Source: Sphingomonas sp. GM_Shp_1
GTDB lineage: Bacteria > Pseudomonadota > Alphaproteobacteria > Sphingomonadales > Sphingomonadaceae
Assembly: GCF_026540895.1 (NCBI RefSeq)
Contig: NZ_JALNUR010000008.1
Location: forward strand, 38,787-102,786
Reading direction: 5' to 3'
DNA length: 64,000 bases
Part shown: piece by piece, positions 17,810-26,665 of the stretch
Layout of the letters: each line of letters begins with the position of its first letter
How positions within the stretch are numbered: the stretch's first letter is position 1
The notes under the pieces: generated by a model
Told to the model about the DNA's origin: nothing
The model's database searches: none
The model's input: the letters and a program-made list of their open reading frames with translations, nothing else
Made by a program: the position numbers and the translations under genes

Positions 17810-19429
17810 ATGGCATCGCTTCGCCTCGCACCGCTGCTCCTCCTGCTCGCGGGCGCCGCCCCGCCCCCGGCCGAGCGGGTCGCCGACATCGTCATCTATG
17901 GCTGCACCGCCGGCGGCGTGATCGCCGCGATCGAGGGGCGGCGCCTTGGGCGCAGCGTCACGCTCGTCTGCCGCGACGCCTATGTCGGCGGCATGACCAC
18001 CAACGGGCTGAGCTGGTCCGACACCGGCAACCATCGCGCCATCGGCGGGCTGGCGCTCGACTTCTATCGCCGTGTGAAGCAGCATTATGACGATCCGGCC
18101 GCCTGGACGCTCGCGCCGCGTCCCGCCCGCGCCGAGAATTTCGTCGACGACGGCGCGATGTGGCAGTTCGAGCCGCACGTCGCCGAGCGCATCCTGGAGG
18201 ACTGGATCGCCGAAGCCGGGGTCACGGTCGTCCGCGACCAGCCGATCGATCGAAGCCTGCATGGCGTGGAGCGCAACGGGACCCGCCTGGTCGCGTTCCG
18301 CTCGGTCCATGGCCGTCGCTTCGCGGGGCGGATGTTCATCGACGCCAGCTACGAAGGCGATCTGATGGCGGGCGCCGGTGTCTCCTTCGCGACGGGGCGC
18401 GAGGCGAATGCGACATATGGCGAGACACTCAACGGGGTGCAGGCGCGCAACACGACCAACCATCAGTTCACGATCGATATCGACCCCTATCGGGTCAAGG
18501 GCAAGCCCGCCAGCGGCCTGCTGCCCCGCATAAGCCCGGCACGACTGGCCCCGGATGGCAGTGCCGACAGCAAGATCCAGGCCTATACCTATCGACTGTG
18601 CCTTACCGACGTGGCCGCCAACCGGCTGTCGCTGCCGCGACCCGAGGGCTATGACGCCGGGCAATATGCCCTGCTCCAGCGGTATATGGATGCGGGCTAT
18701 CGCAACTTCTTCCAGAAGTTCGACCGCATCCCCAACGGCAAGGCGGACGTCAACAATTTCGGCGCCTTCTCGACCGACAATATCGGCATGAATTATGGCT
18801 ACCCCCGCGGCAGCGACGCCGAGCGTGCTGCGATCGCGGCGGAGCACCGGCGCTATCAGCAGGGCCTGCTGTGGTACATGGCGAACGACCCGCGCGTCCC
18901 CGCCGAGACACGCGCGGAGATGGGACGCTGGGGACTGTGCAAGGACGAGTTCACCGCCAACAAGGGGTGGCCCCGCGAGATGTATGTGCGCGAGGCGAGG
19001 CGGATGACGTCCGATTTCGTGATGGCGGAACCGCATGTGAGAGGTCTGAAGCCGACGCCGCGTCCGATCGGCATGGGCTCGTACCAGATGGACTCCCATA
19101 ATGTGCAGCGCGTGGTCGACGCGCGCGGCTTTGCGCGCAACGAGGGCAATATCGAGGTCGGTGTCGCAAGCCCCTACCCCATCGCCTATGACGCAATCGT
19201 GCCGCGACGGTCGGAGGCGACCAACCTGCTGGTGCCGGTCGCACTGTCCGCGTCGCACATCGCCTATGGCACGATCCGCATGGAACCGGTCTTCATGATC
19301 CTCGGACAATCGGCGGCAAATGCCGCCGACCTGGCGCTGCGTTCATCGCTTCCCGTGCAGCAGGTACCGTACGGCGCGCTTCGCGCTCGTCTGCTCGACC
19401 AGCGGCAGGTCCTGTCCTTGCCAAAATAG
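17810..19429 (+). CDS. Exported FAD-dependent oxidoreductase (FAD_oxidored family)
   Basis: 539 residues, 11 bp after the receptor stop, so co-transcribed with it. A signal peptide (LRLAPLLLLLAGAAPPP) precedes a FAD-binding N-terminus: ADIVIYGCTAGGVIAAIEGRRLGRSVTLV, with Gly-rich loop G-C-T-A-G-G-V and the later GGMTTNGLSWSDTGN. This belongs to the PF12831-type flavoproteins often found in polysaccharide-use loci beside TonB receptors. C-terminal marks include GSYQMDSHNVQR and a final FAD contact region around RMEPVFMILGQSAANAA. The reaction is not known for most members; oxidation of a sugar or polyol in the periplasm is the usual guess. Confidence 0.85.
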   Translation: MASLRLAPLLLLLAGAAPPPAERVADIVIYGCTAGGVIAAIEGRRLGRSVTLVCRDAYVGGMTTNGLSWSDTGNHRAIGGLALDFYRRVKQHYDDPAAWTLAPRPARAENFVDDGAMWQFEPHVAERILEDWIAEAGVTVVRDQPIDRSLHGVERNGTRLVAFRSVHGRRFAGRMFIDASYEGDLMAGAGVSFATGREANATYGETLNGVQARNTTNHQFTIDIDPYRVKGKPASGLLPRISPARLAPDGSADSKIQAYTYRLCLTDVAANRLSLPRPEGYDAGQYALLQRYMDAGYRNFFQKFDRIPNGKADVNNFGAFSTDNIGMNYGYPRGSDAERAAIAAEHRRYQQGLLWYMANDPRVPAETRAEMGRWGLCKDEFTANKGWPREMYVREARRMTSDFVMAEPHVRGLKPTPRPIGMGSYQMDSHNVQRVVDARGFARNEGNIEVGVASPYPIAYDAIVPRRSEATNLLVPVALSASHIAYGTIRMEPVFMILGQSAANAADLALRSSLPVQQVPYGALRARLLDQRQVLSLPK

Positions 19430-19499
19430 CGCGGCGGACGTCGCATGCTTTCCATTCGAGATTGCCGCCGGGCCAGTCTGCCCCGGCCCGGTGTGGGGA

Positions 19500-20999
19500 T
19501 CAGCCCCCGCCCCCGGTCATCGGCCATGCCTGCATCGTCAGCTTCGCGCTGCCGCCCCGCGCGCTTGCGCTCCAGCGAAGCTGCCGGCCCCCGCGAAAGA
19601 AGCGGTCGGTGATGGTGCGCGTGCCGTCGCCGATGAAGACTTCGAGGATCGACTGATCGGCCAGCACGCGCAGCCTCACCCGTTTTCCCTTCAACTCGAC
19701 CGGTGCGACATGGCGGTTGGCGAAGCCGTCGTGGAAATGCGGCCCCGAGCGGGTGCGATCGACGAACACCTCGTCGACGCTCGGGTTGACGCCGATCAGC
19801 GTCCGATAGCCTTGCTCGTCGGTCAGCGCGATCGTGACCTGATCGGCGGTGCCGGTGTCGAGGTCGAGCATCAGGTCGGCGGAACCGCCCGCGAGCGGCA
19901 GCTCGGTCGGCGTTTCACCGAGTGTGCCGGTGAACGTCTGCGGTGCCCCGCGCAGGCTGGCCACCTCGCGCACCGGCATTTGCGCGATGCGATAGCCAGC
20001 GGGCGTCTTCTTCAGCGTGACCTCGCGCGGCACGGTCATCAACCCGCGCGCCGGCCAGGTCGGGATCGCCTCCGCATAGCGCCAATCATTCGCCCAGCCG
20101 ATCCAGATGCGGCGGGGATCGTCCTTGGGCAGGTCGTTCCACGACACGGCGGCATAGAAGTCCGCGCCATAGTCCATCCACTGCGCCTCGCCCGGCCAGC
20201 CGGGGACGGTGGTGAAGCGCCTGCCATCGAATTCGCCGACGAAATACTGGCCGCCCGATCCGCCGCCGACCGCATTGTCGCCCAGGTTGATGCCCAGCAC
20301 CCAGCGCGTCTCGCCCGGCGCGCCGCCCTCGACCGGCAATTCGAACAGGTCGGGGCATTCCCAATTCTTCCCACGCCCGCCCGCAGGACCGAAGCTGCTG
20401 GCAAAGGTCCATTGCTTGAGATCGGGCGAGGTGAACAGGACAGCGCGGTTCTCCAGCGCCATGACCGCCACCATCACCCAGCGCTTCGTCGGCGCGTGCC
20501 AGAAGACCTTGGGATCGCGAAACTCGGGCGAACCGACGCTCAGCACTTCGCCATGGACGGTCCAGGTCCGGCCGCGATCGTTGCTGTACGCGACATATTG
20601 CGATTGCAGCTTCGCCTTGGGATTATGCCCGGTATAGATCGCGACCAGCGGCGGCTTGCCGTTCCGGCCGAAGCCGGTGGTGTTGTTCCAGTCGACCACC
20701 GCGCTGCCCGAGAACGCCATCACGTCGGCGGTTTCCGGAATGGCGATCGGCAGTTCTTCCCAATGGACCAGGTCGCGGCTGACCGCATGGCCCCAGCTCA
20801 TGTGACCCCAGCGGTCGCCATGCGGGTTGTACTGGAAGAACAGGTGGTACTCGCCATCATAATAGACGAGGCCGTTGGGGTCGTTCATCCAGTTGCGCTC
20901 GGGCGCGAAATGATAGGTCGGGCGCGGATCGGGCCGCTGCGCCGAGGCATGGGTCGGCAGCATGAGGCCGACCATGGCGAGCAACATGAGCAATTTCAT
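19500..20999 (-). CDS. GH32 glycoside hydrolase (levanase/fructan beta-fructosidase), secreted
   Basis: 499 residues with a signal peptide ending THASAQ. All three GH32 catalytic motifs are present: WMNDPNG with nucleophile Asp40, EFRDPK with Asp162 as transition-state stabiliser, and NWECPDLFEL with acid/base Glu215. A C-terminal beta-sandwich follows (EVFIGDGTRTITDRFF). It would release fructose from fructans or sucrose outside the cytoplasm. The start is fixed by an ATGA overlap with the sugar-transporter stop; frames extending further upstream belong to the transporter. Product export and neighbouring transporter indicate fructose import as the next step. Confidence 0.94.
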   Translation of the reverse strand: MKLLMLLAMVGLMLPTHASAQRPDPRPTYHFAPERNWMNDPNGLVYYDGEYHLFFQYNPHGDRWGHMSWGHAVSRDLVHWEELPIAIPETADVMAFSGSAVVDWNNTTGFGRNGKPPLVAIYTGHNPKAKLQSQYVAYSNDRGRTWTVHGEVLSVGSPEFRDPKVFWHAPTKRWVMVAVMALENRAVLFTSPDLKQWTFASSFGPAGGRGKNWECPDLFELPVEGGAPGETRWVLGINLGDNAVGGGSGGQYFVGEFDGRRFTTVPGWPGEAQWMDYGADFYAAVSWNDLPKDDPRRIWIGWANDWRYAEAIPTWPARGLMTVPREVTLKKTPAGYRIAQMPVREVASLRGAPQTFTGTLGETPTELPLAGGSADLMLDLDTGTADQVTIALTDEQGYRTLIGVNPSVDEVFVDRTRSGPHFHDGFANRHVAPVELKGKRVRLRVLADQSILEVFIGDGTRTITDRFFRGGRQLRWSASARGGSAKLTMQAWPMTGGGG

Positions 21000-22372
21000 G
21001 CAGCCCTGCCCCCCAGATCCATATCCTCCAGCGCCACGCCGTTGGTCTCCGGCATCACGCGCACCGTCCACACCAGTTGCACCAGCATCATCGCGCCGAA
21101 AAAGGCGAAGACCCAGCCACCGACCGCGCTCGCCACGATCGGGAACAGCCAGGTGATCGCCGCCGCCGCGACCCAGTGGGTCGTCGATCCCAGCGCCTGC
21201 CCCTTGCCCCGCACCGCGCTGGGGAACACCTCCGAGATGAACACCCAGATCACCGCACCCTGGCTGATCGCGAAGGCGGCGATGAAGGCGAGCAGCCCCC
21301 CGAGGATCAGCGTCCCGTCCGGCGCGGCGCGTTCGAGCTGCCAGCCGACCAGCAGCAGGGCGGCGGCGCACACCACCGAGCCGACGATCAAAAGCGGCCG
21401 CCGTCCAAAGCGGTCGATGAAGAACAGCGCCGCCACGGTGAACAGCAAATTGGTGCCGCCGACGGCGATCGACTGCAACAGGGCGCTGTCCGCCCCGGCA
21501 CCGGCAAGCTCGAAGATGCGCGGTGCGTAATAGAGCAGCGCATTGATGCCCGAGAGCTGATTGAACAGCGCGATGGCGATGGCGCAAGCCACCGGAAAAC
21601 GATGCGCGCTCTGGAACAGCCGGGTATCGCTCCGCCCCGCGTCACGGCGCTCGGCGGCTTCGATCTTCACCAGCTCGGCTTCGGGGGACAGGAAGCCCAG
21701 CCGGGTCATCGCCGCCACCGCCTTGGCACGGTCGTTATGGATCGCCAGCCAGCGCGGGCTTTCGGGCAGGAAAAAGGTGACGGCGAGGAACAGCGCGGAG
21801 GGCAGCGCGACGATCCCGAACATCCATCGCCATGCGACCTCGGGCGGGAATGCTTGCGCGATCACATAGTTGCTGAGGAACGCGATCAGGATGCCGAGCA
21901 CGATGTTGAGTTGGTTCATCGCCACCAGCCGCCCCCGGAAACGCGCAGGCGACACTTCGGCGATATAGATCGGGGTGACCACCGATGCCGCACCGATGGC
22001 AAGGCCGCCCAGGAAACGGAACGCGATCAGCATCGGCCAGCTTTGCGCCAGAGCGGTGCCAAAGGACGAAACGACATAGGCGATCGCGACCGACAGCATG
22101 ATCGCCTTACGACCATAGCGGTCGGCGGGCGCGCCGGTGACCAGCGAGCCGATCACCGTGCCGATCAGCGCCGATGCGACGGTAAAGCCGAGCGACGCGT
22201 CGGTCAGCGCGAAGCGTTCCTGCAGCGCCTGCGTCGCGCCGGAGATGACGGCGGTGTCGAACCCGAACAGCAATCCGCCCAGCGCCGCCCCGGCGGCGCT
22301 CAGCACGATCGCGATCGTCGCCCGCGCATCGTCCACATCCTGCCGGCCACCCGGCGTCGCGATGCTATGCAT
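20996..22372 (-). CDS. MFS sugar porter (fructose/hexose:H+ symporter)
   Basis: 458 residues and 12 predicted helices. Sugar-porter signatures are clear: GGLLFGFDTAVISGA in helix 1, DRYGRKAIM, FRFLGGLAIGAASVVTPIYIAEVSPARFRG split across helices 4-5, PESPRWL at the end of helix 6, QLSGINALLYYAP in helix 7 and DRFGRRPLL. This is the family of XylE, GalP and bacterial fructose and glucose symporters. It lies between a dead fructokinase gene and GH32, all overlapping by a few bases, so it probably imports fructose released by the GH32 enzyme. Regulation is likely by the ROK protein encoded upstream. Confidence 0.93.
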   Translation of the reverse strand: MHSIATPGGRQDVDDARATIAIVLSAAGAALGGLLFGFDTAVISGATQALQERFALTDASLGFTVASALIGTVIGSLVTGAPADRYGRKAIMLSVAIAYVVSSFGTALAQSWPMLIAFRFLGGLAIGAASVVTPIYIAEVSPARFRGRLVAMNQLNIVLGILIAFLSNYVIAQAFPPEVAWRWMFGIVALPSALFLAVTFFLPESPRWLAIHNDRAKAVAAMTRLGFLSPEAELVKIEAAERRDAGRSDTRLFQSAHRFPVACAIAIALFNQLSGINALLYYAPRIFELAGAGADSALLQSIAVGGTNLLFTVAALFFIDRFGRRPLLIVGSVVCAAALLLVGWQLERAAPDGTLILGGLLAFIAAFAISQGAVIWVFISEVFPSAVRGKGQALGSTTHWVAAAAITWLFPIVASAVGGWVFAFFGAMMLVQLVWTVRVMPETNGVALEDMDLGGRAA

Positions 22373-22834
22373 CGACCGTCTCCTTGTTCGTGTTAGAGGG
22401 TTGGGCCATGCGCCAGTGCATCGGCCATCGGCGGGTCGCGGTGCGATAGGCGAGCGCCAGCGCGCCGGTCAGCCCGGCCGACGCCCCGGCAGTCGGCCCG
22501 ACGACATAATCCTTCATGTCGATCATGCGCATGCTGGCATCATAGCCGGCCAGTCTCGCCAGCCCGGCTTCGGTGTCGAGGTGATGTAGCCGTAATCGGT
22601 CGCCAGCGGATTCCACGAAAGAGGCCCGAAGCTGCCGATCGAAAAGGCCGACAGGCCACCATGGCCCCGCTGCGCATCGCGAAAGAAAGCACTGGCCGCG
22701 CCCAGCGTCTCGGTCGGGGTCGTGGTCGCGATCCGGGTTTCGGCAAGGATCCTTCCGTCACGGTCGGCAACGGCGCACAGGAATTTGGTGCCCCCGGCCT
22801 CGATCCCACCGAGCAGCAGCGGTTCACTCACCAC
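22365..22834 (-). pseudogene. Fructokinase (ROK-type) pseudogene with large internal deletion and frameshift
   Basis: The 5' part (from a GTG near 22834 to about 22560) encodes a fructokinase N-terminus: LLLGGIEAGGTKFLCAVADRDG, then FSIGSFGPLSWNP and YGYITSTPKPGW. The 3' part (about 22540-22367) encodes a fructokinase C-terminus in another frame: DYVVGPTAGASAGLTGALALA. Between them roughly 170 codons, including the sugar and ATP catalytic core with its DNDAN-like motif, are missing, and the 5' frame hits a stop soon after the join. The remnant overlaps the transporter start by 8 bp, the spacing expected of the ancestral operon. The protein cannot be functional, so fructose must be phosphorylated by an enzyme encoded elsewhere. 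Confidence 0.85.
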
Positions 22835-22912
22835 GGCCGCCCCACCCGTCCTGCATGCTGCGCATCCGTGGCCATCATACCCCTCCCCCGACACTGCCGC
22901 CATTGCGGTCCA

Positions 22913-22948
22913 ACCCACTAAATCTACTAGTGTGATTTAGTGGGTCAA
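22913..22948 (-). promoter_or_regulatory. Operator with perfect 12-bp inverted repeat overlapping a predicted promoter of the fructan operon
   Basis: Arms ACCCACTAAATC (22913-22924) and GATTTAGTGGGT (22934-22945) are perfectly complementary across a 9-base spacer. On the minus strand a -35-like TTGACC (22948-22943) and a -10-like TAGATT (22926-22921) are separated by 16 bases and lie within the dyad. It sits just upstream of the fructokinase remnant and about 77 bp after the ROK regulator gene, so that regulator is the likely ligand. No T-run follows, which argues against a terminator. Confidence 0.65.
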
Positions 22949-23021
22949 GGGCAATATGTTCGACATTCCAGATGCTTGTTTCCCATCGTTTGTCGTTGGC
23001 GCGCCCTTCGTCGCGATCCGA

Positions 23022-24143
23022 TCAATCGCGCTTGAACAAGCTACTGAGATCGGGTGAATATTGCGCGTGTAGCGGCAACAGCCCCGCGCCCGTTGCCGCC
23101 GCCTGTCGTCCCAGCGTACCGATCCGCAATTCGGGTACGAAGAAATCGGGCGGGGCGTGATCGGCGAGGCGCTGTCCCACCGCCGCCGCGATGTCGGCCA
23201 GTTCCTCCGCCGCCAGTGATCCGTCGAGGATCACCGCCTCCAGGTCGAGCAGGCTGTTGGCGCCCGAAATGGCGAAGGCCAAGGCTTCGGCGCAGCGATG
23301 CCGCCATCCCTCCAAGTCGACGGGCGTGGTCGCCCGATCCCGGTCGTAGAGCGAGGCATGGTGGATCAGCGAGTCGCGCCGGCCATCGGCCATGACCGGC
23401 ATCGACGCCAGCGCGCCGGCATTGCCGTGCCGTCCCTGCACCACCTGCCCGCCCAGCACCAGACCCCCGCCGACAAAGGTCCCCAGGTTGATGAGCAGGT
23501 AATTCTGGAGATCGGTTCCGGCCCCGCACAACAGATGCGCCAGCGCCGCCGCATTGCCGTCATTGTCGAAGAAGATCGGCCAGTGCAGCCCGTCGCGCAG
23601 CCGGTCGGCGACGTCGCCCCGGCGCCATTCCTCCGCCTGGTCTTCCGAGATCCCCAGCTCGTCGCGCCATTCCCCCAGGAACCACGGCATCGCGATGCCG
23701 ATACCCAGAAAGGTGCTGGGATCGCGCAGCGGAGAAGGCAGTTGTTCCTGTAGAAACCGGCCGATCCGCTCCACGGCCAGGCGAATGGTCGGAAAGGCAC
23801 CGGCATCGCAGTGCACCGCCTTTTGCTGCCCGTCGAAATCGAGCAGCACCAGCGTCATCGCATCCCGGCCGATCTCCACCCCGACCGTGTAGCCGCGGGC
23901 ACCGTTGATGCGATAGACGGTGGCTGGCTGTCCCATGCCGCCGGTCCGCTTTTCGGCCTGAAACAGCAACCCGTCGCTGTCGAGTTCGTCGATGATCCGC
24001 ACCACCGCCTGGGGCGACAGGCCGGTCACCCGCGCCAGTTCGGCCTTCGACGCGCCGTTCAATCGCCGGATCGCCGACAGGATCAGCCGTTCGTTATAGC
24101 GACGCATCCCGCTCGCATTCGTGCCCCTGCGCGCCATATGCAT
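23022..24143 (-). CDS. ROK-family transcriptional repressor (NagC/Mlc-like)
   Basis: 373 residues. An N-terminal winged helix-turn-helix (NERLILSAIRRLNGASKAELARVTGLSPQAVVRIIDEL) is followed by an actin-like ROK sugar-kinase fold: GYTVGVEIGRDAMTLVLLDFDG, FFDNDGNAAALAHLL (the ROK Asp-Asn region) and LINLGTFVGGGLVLGGQVVQGRHGNAG. The zinc-binding Cys cluster of true ROK kinases is not evident, consistent with a repressor that senses a sugar or sugar phosphate. It is encoded directly upstream of the fructokinase-transporter-GH32 operon and its inverted-repeat operator, so fructose or a derivative is the likely inducer. Confidence 0.9.
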   Translation of the reverse strand: MHMARRGTNASGMRRYNERLILSAIRRLNGASKAELARVTGLSPQAVVRIIDELDSDGLLFQAEKRTGGMGQPATVYRINGARGYTVGVEIGRDAMTLVLLDFDGQQKAVHCDAGAFPTIRLAVERIGRFLQEQLPSPLRDPSTFLGIGIAMPWFLGEWRDELGISEDQAEEWRRGDVADRLRDGLHWPIFFDNDGNAAALAHLLCGAGTDLQNYLLINLGTFVGGGLVLGGQVVQGRHGNAGALASMPVMADGRRDSLIHHASLYDRDRATTPVDLEGWRHRCAEALAFAISGANSLLDLEAVILDGSLAAEELADIAAAVGQRLADHAPPDFFVPELRIGTLGRQAAATGAGLLPLHAQYSPDLSSLFKRD

Positions 24144-24273
24144 TCGGCCATCCGCTCCATCTCTGCCGTTATTGCGGATCGGTTATAGCCTACCGTTCCC
24201 CGGCGACACCGACGCTACCGGCAAAGGGCCATATCAGGAACCCGCGAACGGCCTTTGTTCCGAGTACGATGAC

Positions 24274-24291
24274 GGCACCCTTCGCGGTGCC
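24274..24291. terminator. Hairpin between kinase and ROK genes, possible terminator
   Basis: GGCACC and GGTGCC form a perfect 6-bp stem around a CTTCGC loop, in the 226-bp gap downstream of the histidine kinase stop. No T-run follows, so intrinsic termination is only a possibility. The rest of the gap shows nothing recognisable. Confidence 0.3.
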
Positions 24292-24369
24292 CCGGAAACG
24301 ACCGTTCCAACCCCGCTTCGCAGAGTCCCGACTTTCCGACACCTGTTCGGGGCTGTAGGGTAGCGAGGA

Positions 24370-26547
24370 TCAGACCGCGGACGGATCGGCCGCGCTCGAA
24401 GCGCGCAGTTCGATGAACATGGTTGTTCCCTCGGCCCCGGTGGACAGAACACCGATGGTGCCGCCATGGGCCTCGAGGATCGTCCGACTGATCATCAATC
24501 CGACGCCCAGCCCGTCGACTTTCGTCGTGGTGAACGGCGTGAACAGGCGGTCGACGATGTCGGGACTTATGCCGGTTCCGGTGTCACGGACATGGAGCCG
24601 ATACGAGTCCGCGATCCGTTCCGACCAGATGGCCAGCGTCTTTGTCGGCCGGTCCTCCATCGCCTCGACCGCGTTCCTGATCAGGTTGACGAGCACCTGT
24701 TGCACCTGGATCGGATCGCCCAGCACCGCCGCGCCGACGACGGCGGTGTCGACATCGACCCGGGCAAGCCGGCTGTTGGGGATGGCAAGCGACAGCGCGT
24801 CCTTGATCAGGGGGTCGAGTTCGATCGGCTGCACCTCGACCTGGCCACGGGCGACCATGCGGCGGAGCCGTCGGATAAGCTCGCTGGCCTTGATCACCTC
24901 ATCGGCGGCGTCCGCCAGGGCCGGCACCACCGCCTCGATAGCACTCGCGCCCCCATCCTCCAGCAGCCGCCGCGCGCCCGAGACATAGTTGGCGACCCCG
25001 GTCAGCGGCTGATTGAGTTCGTGCGCCAGCGCCGATGCCATCGTGCCCATGGCGCTGACGCGCGACACGTGGATGAGTTCGGTCTGTAGTTCGTTGAGAC
25101 GCTGAAACGCTTCGATGCGCTCGCTCATATCCACCATCGCGCCGATCATACGCGCCGGTTCGCCATCCTCGTCCCGCACCAGGAACCCTCGATCCAACAC
25201 GTGCGCGTACGTCCCATCCGCCCGCCGGAAGCGATACTCATGTTCCCAGCGTTCGCCCGCCGAGGTCTTGAAATGGACAATGCTGGCCAGGACGTCACGG
25301 CGATCCTCCGCATGGATACGGTCCTCCCACCAGGACGAATCTGCGCTGGGGCGATCCCCGCACAATTGCTCGATCGCGGGATTCCAGGTGACCTGCCCAG
25401 TCGCGAGGTCCCAATCCCATATCGCATCCTTCGTGGCGCGTGCGGCCAGCCGGTAACGCTCCTCGCTTTCACGAAGGCGCGCCTCCGCGCTCAACCGCTC
25501 GGTGATGTCCCGAGAGATGCCGATCACGCCCAGGATTTGCTCGCCGCTGCGCCAGGGCACCTTGATCGTCTGGAACATCCGCTCTCCGCTCGTCAGCGGA
25601 ATGCGCTCCTCGACCGTGGCCGGACACCCCCTGCGCAATACGTCGGCGTCGGCGGAGGCATAGCCCGCCGCAAGATGCGGGGGGAAATGCGCATCGACGG
25701 TGTCACCCAACAGCGGCGGCGTCGCGTCGCTGAGCGCCCGGTTGGTCAGAACGAAGCGTCCGTCACGATCCTTGACGAAGATGAGGTCCTGCGCGCTGTC
25801 GATGATCGCGCGCAGCAGCGCCGCCGTATCGGCGGCCTTGCGCTCGGCCTCCAACTCACCGGTGATATCGTCGAACACGAGAACGCTGTGGGAGTGGATA
25901 TCGCCATCCCAAACCTGCGAGACGGTCAGCGAGCAATATCGTATGTCGCCATCGGGCCTGACCAGCCTGACGGTCATCCCCGAAAGGCTCGCGGCATCGG
26001 GCGGTGCCAGCGCCACGGACAGCATCTGCGCATCCACGGGCTCCATCCAGTCGGAGAACGGGAGATCCTGCAACTGCGACCGGGATCGGCCAGCCAAGGC
26101 GCAAAGATGGTCATTGACGAGTACGGGCCGCAATTCGGCATCGATCTGCATGATGCCGAGAAACACCTGATCGAACAGCGCATCCAACGCCCGTCTCCGC
26201 GCTTCGGCTCGATCGAGGCTGAGACGACGTTCGCTCACGTCGCGGAACAGTACGGCCAGCTGGTTCCGAACGGGAATGGCGCGGACTTCGAACCAAGCGT
26301 GCAAGTCATGCGAGTAGCACTCGGACGCCTCGCTTTCGCCGGTGTCGAATGCTCTTTGGTAGATCTCCTCGAACTTGCTCCCACGGGCATGGGGGAAGGC
26401 TTGCCAAAGCGAACGCCCTTCGAGGGCGCGTCCGCCGAGCGCGGCGACAGCGATCGCGTTGCAATAATCGATCCGCCAATCGCGGTTCAGCACGATCACG
26501 CCGTCCGGCATATGGTCGAACAACTCGACGGCGTTCAGCCTGAGCAT
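24370..26547 (-). CDS. Soluble multi-PAS sensor histidine kinase (FixL-type)
   Basis: 725 residues without membrane segments. Four PAS domains in series (about 8-105, 120-235, 240-350 and 365-475), the third and fourth marked by IIDSAQDLIFVKDRDG and DAIWDWDLATGQVTWNP. The kinase core follows: H-box ALAHELNQPLTG with phospho-acceptor His509, N-box NLIRNAVEAM, G-box RDTGTGISPDIVDRLFTPFTTTK and GLGVGLMIS. The H-box with ELNQPL places it in the FixL/DctB-like group. It is divergent from a FixJ-type response regulator gene 118 bp away, the normal partner arrangement. Whether any PAS domain binds haem or flavin cannot be read from the sequence. Confidence 0.9.
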   Translation of the reverse strand: MLRLNAVELFDHMPDGVIVLNRDWRIDYCNAIAVAALGGRALEGRSLWQAFPHARGSKFEEIYQRAFDTGESEASECYSHDLHAWFEVRAIPVRNQLAVLFRDVSERRLSLDRAEARRRALDALFDQVFLGIMQIDAELRPVLVNDHLCALAGRSRSQLQDLPFSDWMEPVDAQMLSVALAPPDAASLSGMTVRLVRPDGDIRYCSLTVSQVWDGDIHSHSVLVFDDITGELEAERKAADTAALLRAIIDSAQDLIFVKDRDGRFVLTNRALSDATPPLLGDTVDAHFPPHLAAGYASADADVLRRGCPATVEERIPLTSGERMFQTIKVPWRSGEQILGVIGISRDITERLSAEARLRESEERYRLAARATKDAIWDWDLATGQVTWNPAIEQLCGDRPSADSSWWEDRIHAEDRRDVLASIVHFKTSAGERWEHEYRFRRADGTYAHVLDRGFLVRDEDGEPARMIGAMVDMSERIEAFQRLNELQTELIHVSRVSAMGTMASALAHELNQPLTGVANYVSGARRLLEDGGASAIEAVVPALADAADEVIKASELIRRLRRMVARGQVEVQPIELDPLIKDALSLAIPNSRLARVDVDTAVVGAAVLGDPIQVQQVLVNLIRNAVEAMEDRPTKTLAIWSERIADSYRLHVRDTGTGISPDIVDRLFTPFTTTKVDGLGVGLMISRTILEAHGGTIGVLSTGAEGTTMFIELRASSAADPSAV

Positions 26548-26665
26548 CGCTTCCCTAGCTTAAAAATACAATCGTTCTAATGTTTTAGAGTGGATTCACG
26601 CTACGTCACCCTGTTTAATGCCGGAATGAGCCAGTCTTGTTCCCCCAGTTCCATGCCCATCGCTC

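Noticed and set aside
17810..19429. FAD oxidoreductase as a GH32-operon member
   Set aside because: It is on the opposite strand and 11 bp after the receptor, so it belongs to the FecIR-receptor transcript.
19320..21530. 736-codon plus-strand frame across GH32 and the sugar porter
   Set aside because: Antisense to two genes with intact catalytic and transport motifs; composition is typical of a GC-rich shadow.
21000..21587. N-terminal extension of the GH32 frame to 21587
   Set aside because: The extension lies inside the sugar-porter gene in another frame; the signal peptide at 20999 and the ATGA overlap fix the start.
22913..22945. Inverted repeat as a terminator of the ROK gene
   Set aside because: No T-run follows on the minus strand, and promoter-like boxes overlap the arms, so an operator is more likely.
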